Shown here one piece after another: positions 1-5,020 of a stretch of 6,690 nucleotides of DNA. The stretch spans positions 1 to 6,690 of the forward strand of contig NZ_AUCH01000033.1 of the NCBI RefSeq assembly GCF_000429665.1, read 5' to 3'. The stretch comes from Azovibrio restrictus DSM 23866. GTDB lineage: Bacteria > Pseudomonadota > Gammaproteobacteria > Burkholderiales > Rhodocyclaceae. Position 1 is the first letter of the stretch. Each line of letters starts with the position of its first letter. Made by a program: the position numbers and the translations under genes. The notes beneath the pieces were generated by a model. The model did no database searches, had not been told where the DNA came from, and saw only the letters and a program-made list of their open reading frames with translations.

Positions 1-3000
1 TCCTTTCTTCCTCCCCTGAGCGGGCCAGGGTCCAGGCTTTTCTGTCCGCCACTTCCAGCCAGGCCAGCTTGGCTGCGACCTCCGTCTGGCTCGCTTCCCG
101 CTCCGCTTCCCGGAGTTGCCGCGCCCTTACCGCTTCCGGTCCATACACCGTGTCCGGTGTGTCCGAGATCACCTGGGCCAGCGGGATGAAGCTTTCCGGT
201 TCGTACAGGTAGCTCACGGTCTGGTTCGCCTGGATTTCCTGGACCAGCCTGTCTCCATCCCAGACGAACAGGGTCAGGCGTTCTGCCTGGCAGGCCAGTT
301 CCGCTGCCGGACCATGGGTCCCCGTGCCCCGTACCGGCGCGTATTCCCTTACCCGTTTCGCTATCCTCCTGCCCAGTGGGTCGTAGCTGTATTCCGCTTC
401 CACGCTGCCTTCCCGCCCCGGCCGCACCGCTTTTACCAACCGGTTTTCCGCGTCGTAGTGCAGGTTCAGGGTGTAGGGTTGTTCTCCCTTGCCGCCCCGG
501 TGTACTTTCCGGATCGTGTTCCCTTCTCCGTCGTGTTCGTAGCTTTCTTGCAGGTAGTGTTTGAGCAGGTTTTGCGTGACCGGCGCCAGTTTCGGTAGCC
601 GCGCTTCCTCCGGCTGTGCTTCCAGCTGTTCCAGTCCTTCCGACCAGTGCCCGTGGTCCTGCCCTTTTCTGTTGGCCATCCGGGGCCTACCCTGGGGGCT
701 GCCGTCCGTCAGGTTGCCTGCCGGGTCGAAGGCAAATCGTTCTTCCAGCCCTTTTTGCCGCGCTCCGGTCAGTTGTCCCAGCGCGTCGTAGCGGTAGTCG
801 ATCCGGCCCCGGTGCCGGTCTTCTATCTTGATCAGGTTCCCTGCTGCGTCGTAGCCCTGCCGCCTCTGGGACAGGGTTTCCCCGCCTGGCCCGCCCAGCC
901 ACTGCTGGCTCAGCCTCGACAGAGGGTCGTAGCCCATCTTGCGCTGCAGCCGGCCCCGCTCCTGCCGCCCCATCTGCCGCTCTGTTTCCCGGTGCAGTTC
1001 ATCGCGCTCCACGTCGACGATGGATTGCCCGTTCCACAGGCTCCCCAGCCAGTGCCCCGAGCCGTAGCGCTGGGTATCCAGCCGCCGGCCGTTGGGCAGC
1101 GTGGTCGCGATCCGGTTGCCCAGGGCGTCCAGCTCGTGTTTCAGGATGAACACTCTTTCGTGGGTCACACCGCCCTGGCGCAGCTTCAGGTGCTGGGTTT
1201 CTTCCTGCAGCCGGCCGCTGGCGTCGTATTGCCAGCTCAGCCGGACCTGGTCGTTTTCTGCGCCGATCATCCGCCCCTGGCTGTCGTAGCGGTAGCTGCT
1301 GCTCACCACGTGCGGGGAATGGGGGCGTCGGGCGGTCTTCCGGAGCAGCCGGCCCTGGCTGTCCCGTTCGTAGTCCAGCTGAGTCTTCCCTTCCCGCGCC
1401 TGGATCAGCTGCCCGGACAGATCGTAGGTATAGTCGTGCGCCTTGCCGTCAAAGCCCGTCTCCCGCACCAGGTTGTCCTGGGCGTCGTATAGAAATTCGC
1501 TTTGTTCGCCGTTCTGGTTCACCAGGGCGATCAGGCGCATCGCCGCGTCGTAGCGGTAGCCCAGGCTGTGCCCCAGGGGATCGGTCTGCCGGATCAGCTG
1601 GCCTTCGCCGTTGTAGGCATAGCGGCTGACATGGCCCAGGGGGTCGGTGCGCTGGGTGAGCCGGTCGGCGGCATCGTAGTCGTATTGTTCCCGGCTGCCG
1701 TCGGCTTGCTGGACTGCGCTCACCCGGCCCAGCTTGTCGGTTTCGTAGCGGGTGACGTGGCCGGCGGCATCGGTACTGGCGATCAGGTGGCCCAGGGCGT
1801 TGTAGCTGTAGCGGGTGGTCTTGCCCGAACAGTCGGTGTGGGATACCAGTTGGCCCGCCGGGTTGTAGCGCAGCTGCTTGCGGCCTCCCTTTGCATCGGT
1901 GATGCCCACCAGTTGCCCGGCTTCGTCATAGGCGTAGGCCGTGGTGTGGCCCAGGGGATCGGTCTGGGCCAGCAGGTTACCCTGGCTGTCGTAACGGTTC
2001 AGCCAGACCTGACCGCCCGGCTCGGTGATGCTGATGGGGTTGTTGTCCGCGTCGTAGGCGTAACGGGTCGTGGCGCCCCCGGGATCGGTCAGCGTCAGCA
2101 GGTTGCCGCGGTCGTCATAGCTGTAGTAGCTGGTCCGCCCTTCCGGGTCGATGTCCTTGACCGGCTGCCCGGTGAAGTTCCAGATCCGTTGCGCAAAGCT
2201 CGATGATCCGTCCGGATACCGGGTTTCCAGCCCGCAGATCAGGTGCTGCCCGTTGTACTGGTACACCCGTGCCGTGCCTACCGCGTCGATGACTTCTGTC
2301 TCGTACATGGACGGCCGGTGGATCAGCCGCGTGTCGTCGCTCCCGTCATCCGCAACGGTGCGCACGCAGCGGGTGCTAAAGGGATGTTCCGGCCCGGTGC
2401 CATAGGGGGCCCAGGCGGCATGCCCCTCCCATTCCAGGTTCTGGCCAAAGCCGCTGCCATCGGCGCTGTAGTCCGTGTAACGCAACAGCAGGTGGCAGGC
2501 GCCCGGGTAACGGTCCCCGGGTGCCACCTGGGTGTAGGCGTAGTGGCGGGCATGTCCCAGCACATTTTGCTGGCTGACCAGTTCCAGGATGCCGGGACGC
2601 AGGCAGCCCTGGGGATCCAGGGCCGGGGCATAGGTGTAACGGACATGGGTATGACGGCTGGCGTCCGGCAGCAGTTGCTCGATACGCCCTATCCTGCGCG
2701 CCAGGGCCTGGCGCCAATGGCCGGGGGCGCTCGCTGCGCCGGCACCTGCCAGGTAGGCCAGACCGGCCTGCTGATTGGCCCGGTGCAGGGCATCCAGTTC
2801 GCTCCGGCTCTGGCTCAGGGCGGGACTGTGGCTGGCCAGGCAGCTTTCGTCGGCGGGCAGGCATTCCAGCCACAGGCTGTGGCCATCGGTGATCACCAGC
2901 AGGGCGGCGGGGTCCAGATGCGCCAGGGCCGGATGGGCCCCCAGCTGGGCGCGGATTTCGGCTGGCGGCAGAATGTGCAGGTAGGGACCGTTGCGCCGGG

Positions 3001-4384
3001 CCTTGCGTACCAGGACATAGCGCCGGACGCCGTCCTGAGCCCGGAAGTGATCCGTGTCGCCATTGCGGTAGACCAGGGTCAGGGTGCTGGCACTATCCCG
3101 GCGCAGGATGAAGGATTCAAAGGCGGCATCATGGCTTTCGCCCACCTGGAGCGGAGGCAGGACCACGTTACGCCCCATGAAGTCGTGGTACACCAGCCCT
3201 GTGGCCGTTTCACTGATGGCCGTGGTGTAGGCGGTCGTCCAGCGGGCGCCCAGGATGCCGTCATCGTAGGGCTGATGGGAGGAGCGGTAGCCCCGGATGA
3301 ACTCCACCGGAAACAGGCCCGGGACGCTGAAATCCTCCTGGTACAGGACCTCTTCCCCAGTGGCAATGACCACGGGTTTCTTGGTCTTGCTGCTCTTTGC
3401 CGGCGTGGCCGTACCCTGGCAGCCACAATCCTGGGGGGCCACGGCGCTCTGGGGTCCCGTAGCGGCCGGATGCCGGCCAGCGATATGTTCCGTCTGGGGC
3501 CGCGGCGCCTTGTTCTCGGCATTGGTGGTGGCATTCCGGGGAGTCTGCCGGGTCTCGCTTTCGCTCTTGGGGGCCGGACGGGGAGGCAGATTGCCCGGAA
3601 CACTGCCCTGGCTGCGACCCTTGGTGAGCATTTTCTTGCCCAGGGGGATGAAGCCAGGGAACTTGCCGCAGCCGAAAATCGCGTCATGGACGAATTCCGG
3701 CCCCTTCTGCTTGATGTCGCCCAGCAGGCCATCCACCCGTTCCACCGGGCTTGGGCCGAACACACCGAAGGCCGCATTGACCAGCTTCACCCCCGGCTGC
3801 TGGGCAAACTGGTGCAGGTTGCCCTGGAGCCCTCCGACCACCGTGTTGAACTTGCCGTTGACCAGCCCCGGGTACTTGGGCAGTTCCTCGGCCACCATCT
3901 TTTCCAGCCAGACCAGGGCTTCGCCCTGGCCAATCGCCGCCAGATGGTCGCGCAGGTGATGAATGGCAAACTTGGGGTCCATCATCATGCGCATGGCGGG
4001 CTTGAACCCCTTCACCACCCCGCCGGCCACCGGGATCAGGCCCACCACGTCGATGGTGGTGCTGACCCAGTTGCCAATCAGCTTGTAGCCCCATTCCTTG
4101 CTGGCCTCGTCGTAGCTGCCCAGGTCCACGATGTCGCAGACCAGGTCGTAGGCCCCCATGGCGGTGGACAGCCCGGGAATGACCCCCACGGTAGTGCGCA
4201 GGGTATCGGGGGAAACCCTGACCTTGATGATGCTGTTGATCCAGGTGGAGAGATACACGAAGGCATCCCGCTCCACCACCCCGGCCAGCTGCGCCGATTG
4301 GCTGGTATCCATGCCCTGGGCCGGGCGGACGATGTGCTGGGTCTGGAGGATCAGCTCGGAAGACGAGGTATTGGGGGGCGCCAT
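1..4384 (-). CDS. Rhs/YD-repeat T6SS effector (3' end with toxin tip outside window)
   Basis: The frame has no stop from ATG 4384 to the left edge, with 1461 codons visible. Rhs proteins form a hollow beta shell that encloses a C-terminal toxin. Residues ~1-250 are a non-repeat N-terminal region with two Gly-rich hydrophobic segments (~62-90 and ~103-125, including VVGLIPVAGGVVKG), of the kind found at the front of T6SS effectors; no PAAR domain is recognisable. Residues ~255-335 are a Pro/Ala/Lys-rich linker with DCGCQG. From ~336 a DUF6531-like start follows (KPVVIATGEEVLYQEDF, GYRSSHQPYDDGILGARWT). YD repeats begin near residue 700, and TDPLGH occurs three times. The terminal core is clear: YDAENRLVKA, YDPLGRRIAKRV, VWDGDRLVQE, YLYEPESFIPLAQV (1392-1405). 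A charged helical stretch (REAEREASQTEVAAKLAW) then runs to the edge. The processing motif, toxin and its immunity gene are not seen, so toxin activity cannot be named. The gene follows vgrG in the same direction, as expected for VgrG-delivered cargo. ATG 4384 is the only start before an upstream TGA, but it has no good ribosome binding site. Confidence 0.95.
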   Translation of the reverse strand, partial: MAPPNTSSSELILQTQHIVRPAQGMDTSQSAQLAGVVERDAFVYLSTWINSIIKVRVSPDTLRTTVGVIPGLSTAMGAYDLVCDIVDLGSYDEASKEWGYKLIGNWVSTTIDVVGLIPVAGGVVKGFKPAMRMMMDPKFAIHHLRDHLAAIGQGEALVWLEKMVAEELPKYPGLVNGKFNTVVGGLQGNLHQFAQQPGVKLVNAAFGVFGPSPVERVDGLLGDIKQKGPEFVHDAIFGCGKFPGFIPLGKKMLTKGRSQGSVPGNLPPRPAPKSESETRQTPRNATTNAENKAPRPQTEHIAGRHPAATGPQSAVAPQDCGCQGTATPAKSSKTKKPVVIATGEEVLYQEDFSVPGLFPVEFIRGYRSSHQPYDDGILGARWTTAYTTAISETATGLVYHDFMGRNVVLPPLQVGESHDAAFESFILRRDSASTLTLVYRNGDTDHFRAQDGVRRYVLVRKARRNGPYLHILPPAEIRAQLGAHPALAHLDPAALLVITDGHSLWLECLPADESCLASHSPALSQSRSELDALHRANQQAGLAYLAGAGAASAPGHWRQALARRIGRIEQLLPDASRHTHVRYTYAPALDPQGCLRPGILELVSQQNVLGHARHYAYTQVAPGDRYPGACHLLLRYTDYSADGSGFGQNLEWEGHAAWAPYGTGPEHPFSTRCVRTVADDGSDDTRLIHRPSMYETEVIDAVGTARVYQYNGQHLICGLETRYPDGSSSFAQRIWNFTGQPVKDIDPEGRTSYYSYDDRGNLLTLTDPGGATTRYAYDADNNPISITEPGGQVWLNRYDSQGNLLAQTDPLGHTTAYAYDEAGQLVGITDAKGGRKQLRYNPAGQLVSHTDCSGKTTRYSYNALGHLIASTDAAGHVTRYETDKLGRVSAVQQADGSREQYDYDAADRLTQRTDPLGHVSRYAYNGEGQLIRQTDPLGHSLGYRYDAAMRLIALVNQNGEQSEFLYDAQDNLVRETGFDGKAHDYTYDLSGQLIQAREGKTQLDYERDSQGRLLRKTARRPHSPHVVSSSYRYDSQGRMIGAENDQVRLSWQYDASGRLQEETQHLKLRQGGVTHERVFILKHELDALGNRIATTLPNGRRLDTQRYGSGHWLGSLWNGQSIVDVERDELHRETERQMGRQERGRLQRKMGYDPLSRLSQQWLGGPGGETLSQRRQGYDAAGNLIKIEDRHRGRIDYRYDALGQLTGARQKGLEERFAFDPAGNLTDGSPQGRPRMANRKGQDHGHWSEGLEQLEAQPEEARLPKLAPVTQNLLKHYLQESYEHDGEGNTIRKVHRGGKGEQPYTLNLHYDAENRLVKAVRPGREGSVEAEYSYDPLGRRIAKRVREYAPVRGTGTHGPAAELACQAERLTLFVWDGDRLVQEIQANQTVSYLYEPESFIPLAQVISDTPDTVYGPEAVRARQLREAEREASQTEVAAKLAWLEVADRKAWTLARSGEEER
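1424..2119 (-). repeat. Twelve in-phase 21-codon YD repeats inside rhs
   Basis: The second Tyr of the 'x-Y-x-Y-D-x-x-G-x-L' unit falls at 2117, 2054, 1991, 1928, 1865, 1802, 1739, 1676, 1613, 1550, 1487 and 1424 (lowest base of the codon), that is, exactly every 63 bp. The unit at 1739 has Thr in place of Tyr (RYETDKLGR). The best conserved units read TDPLGHxxxYAY. The units are diverged at DNA level, so this is a protein repeat forming strands of the Rhs shell and not a recent tandem duplication. More irregular units continue on both sides. Confidence 0.9.
3130..3379 (-). other. DUF6531-like entry to the Rhs shell
   Basis: After the low-complexity linker the protein changes to KPVVIATGEEVLYQEDFSV, then FIRGYRSS, ARWTTAY and YHDFMGRNVVLPPL. 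The order 'P-V-x-x-x-T-G-E/D ... D-F ... F-x-R-x-Y-x-S ... L-G-x-x-W' is the usual start of the Rhs core, described as DUF6531, which seals one end of the shell. In characterised T6SS Rhs effectors the N-terminal part is separated from the shell by proteolysis close to this point. Whether that happens here cannot be read from sequence. Confidence 0.65.
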
Positions 4385-4483
4385 GGGGAGGAAAAGTCAG
4401 GTCAGGAGGGTTTCGGGTTCGCTACGGCAGGCAGTCGGCCTGAGCCGGCTCAGGGCATTACGGGCCGCCAGTGCCCTGGCAGC
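4385..4483 (-). other. 99-bp intergenic spacer before rhs, with hairpins and no clear ribosome binding site
   Basis: This is the only non-coding gap in the window. It holds a perfect 16-bp palindrome at 4439-4454 and a 5-bp stem with a 4-nt loop at 4467-4480 (GCCAG/CTGGC). Neither is followed by a T-run on the minus strand, so I do not call a rho-independent terminator. The last ~30 nt before the rhs ATG are pyrimidine-rich (CCCTCC, TTTTCCTCCCC) and lack an AGGAG-like sequence. An in-frame TGA at 4399-4397 limits any upstream extension of rhs to four codons, none of them ATG, GTG or TTG. Confidence 0.6.
4439..4454. repeat. Perfect 16-bp GC-rich palindrome
   Basis: The sequence CCTGAGCCGGCTCAGG is its own reverse complement. 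As RNA it can fold as a 6-bp stem with a CCGG loop, and as DNA it has the symmetry of a dimeric protein site. It lies 30 nt after the stop of the exported-protein gene and 55 nt before the rhs ATG. It could be an mRNA-stabilising or processing hairpin, or it could be chance in GC-rich DNA. Confidence 0.5.
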
Positions 4484-5020
4484 CTATTTCTGCGGTTCCA
4501 GGACTATGGAGGCGAGACAATCCCCGCCGCTCCCGGCCATGCCGAAGGAGAGCTTTCCCCAGGGCAGGAAGGCGGTATGCATGGTTTCGGCATCAGGCGC
4601 ATCGCTCCCGGGAAGCTCGGTGATCTGCAGCGCCCCGTAGCGCTGCCGCACAGCTTCCAGGGAGACGCAGCCTGCGCCCAGCTGCAGCACCATGAACCCC
4701 GGGTCCCCGGGGGCAAAGCTCAGGCGCAGATCCACGCCGACAAGCTGCAGCCCCTGGTCCAGTACCACGCCGCCCCCTTGCAGGCGCAGCCCGTGGCGGC
4801 TGCGGCGGGTCTCCACCAGCGGGATGCCGAGCAGGGCTTCCACCCCGGCCTGGGTGAAGGGAATTTGGCCCACCAGGGCCTCCAGCAGCTGCCACCATGT
4901 CATTGCCGTCGTCTTCATCTGTCGTTCCTGTGCTTGGATCACGCCCAGCAAGGCCCCCAGCGCGATGCCCGAGAGCAGCTGCCGGCGGACCCTAGTTCCG
5001 GGCGGGGAAGTTCTTGTCAT
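4484..5020 (-). CDS. Small exported protein, probable periplasmic immunity protein for the VgrG peptidase
   Basis: The protein has 178 residues from the ATG at 5020. The first 30 residues have signal peptide layout: a basic stretch (RVRR), a hydrophobic core (LLSGIALGALLGV) and a likely cut near IQA/QE. The twin arginine in VRRQLLS also leaves a Tat route possible. The mature part (TWWQLLEALVG, then a Gly/Leu-rich beta region and PWGKLSFG) contains just two cysteines, Cys118 and Cys168, which could form a periplasmic disulfide. I recognise no named family. The start overlaps the vgrG stop by 29 bp, which suggests translational coupling. A small exported protein directly after a VgrG with a periplasm-type peptidase is the usual position for its immunity protein, so the function is inferred from context. 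In-frame alternatives are GTG 5074, ATG 5044 and ATG 4918. I prefer 5020 because it places the basic stretch correctly ahead of the hydrophobic core, although its Shine-Dalgarno match (GGCGG) is weak. Confidence 0.8.
   Translation of the reverse strand: MTRTSPPGTRVRRQLLSGIALGALLGVIQAQERQMKTTAMTWWQLLEALVGQIPFTQAGVEALLGIPLVETRRSRHGLRLQGGGVVLDQGLQLVGVDLRLSFAPGDPGFMVLQLGAGCVSLEAVRQRYGALQITELPGSDAPDAETMHTAFLPWGKLSFGMAGSGGDCLASIVLEPQK
4918..4930 (-). promoter_or_regulatory. Alternative start (ATG 4918) with good Shine-Dalgarno inside the exported-protein gene
   Basis: On the minus strand CAGGA (4930-4926) lies 7 nt before an in-frame ATG at 4918, a better ribosome binding site than that of the 5020 start. 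Initiation here would give a 144-residue protein beginning MKTTAMTWWQ, without the signal peptide, and would leave a 73 bp gap after vgrG. The signal-like codons upstream keep the high-GC third positions of real coding sequence, which argues that the longer form is genuine. Both starts could be used. Confidence 0.4.

Noticed and set aside
1424..2119. Regular 63-bp repeats resembling a CRISPR or tandem array
   Set aside because: The units are diverged, have no constant repeat/spacer division and encode in-frame YD repeats of the Rhs protein.
4078..4266. Short minus-strand open frames inside rhs (also 3787-3969, 3684-4094, 3079-3777, 2376-2873)
   Set aside because: They overlap rhs in other phases, have Pro/Arg-rich compositions typical of out-of-frame GC-rich DNA, and rhs itself is unbroken.
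4312..4384. Alternative rhs start at the internal ATG 4312 (residue 25)
   Set aside because: It also lacks a usable ribosome binding site, and the sequence before it (SSSELILQTQHIV) looks coding, so the first ATG was kept.
4467..4480. Possible terminator hairpin after the exported-protein gene
   Set aside because: The stem is only 5 bp and no T-run follows on the minus strand; the next gene is in the same direction.
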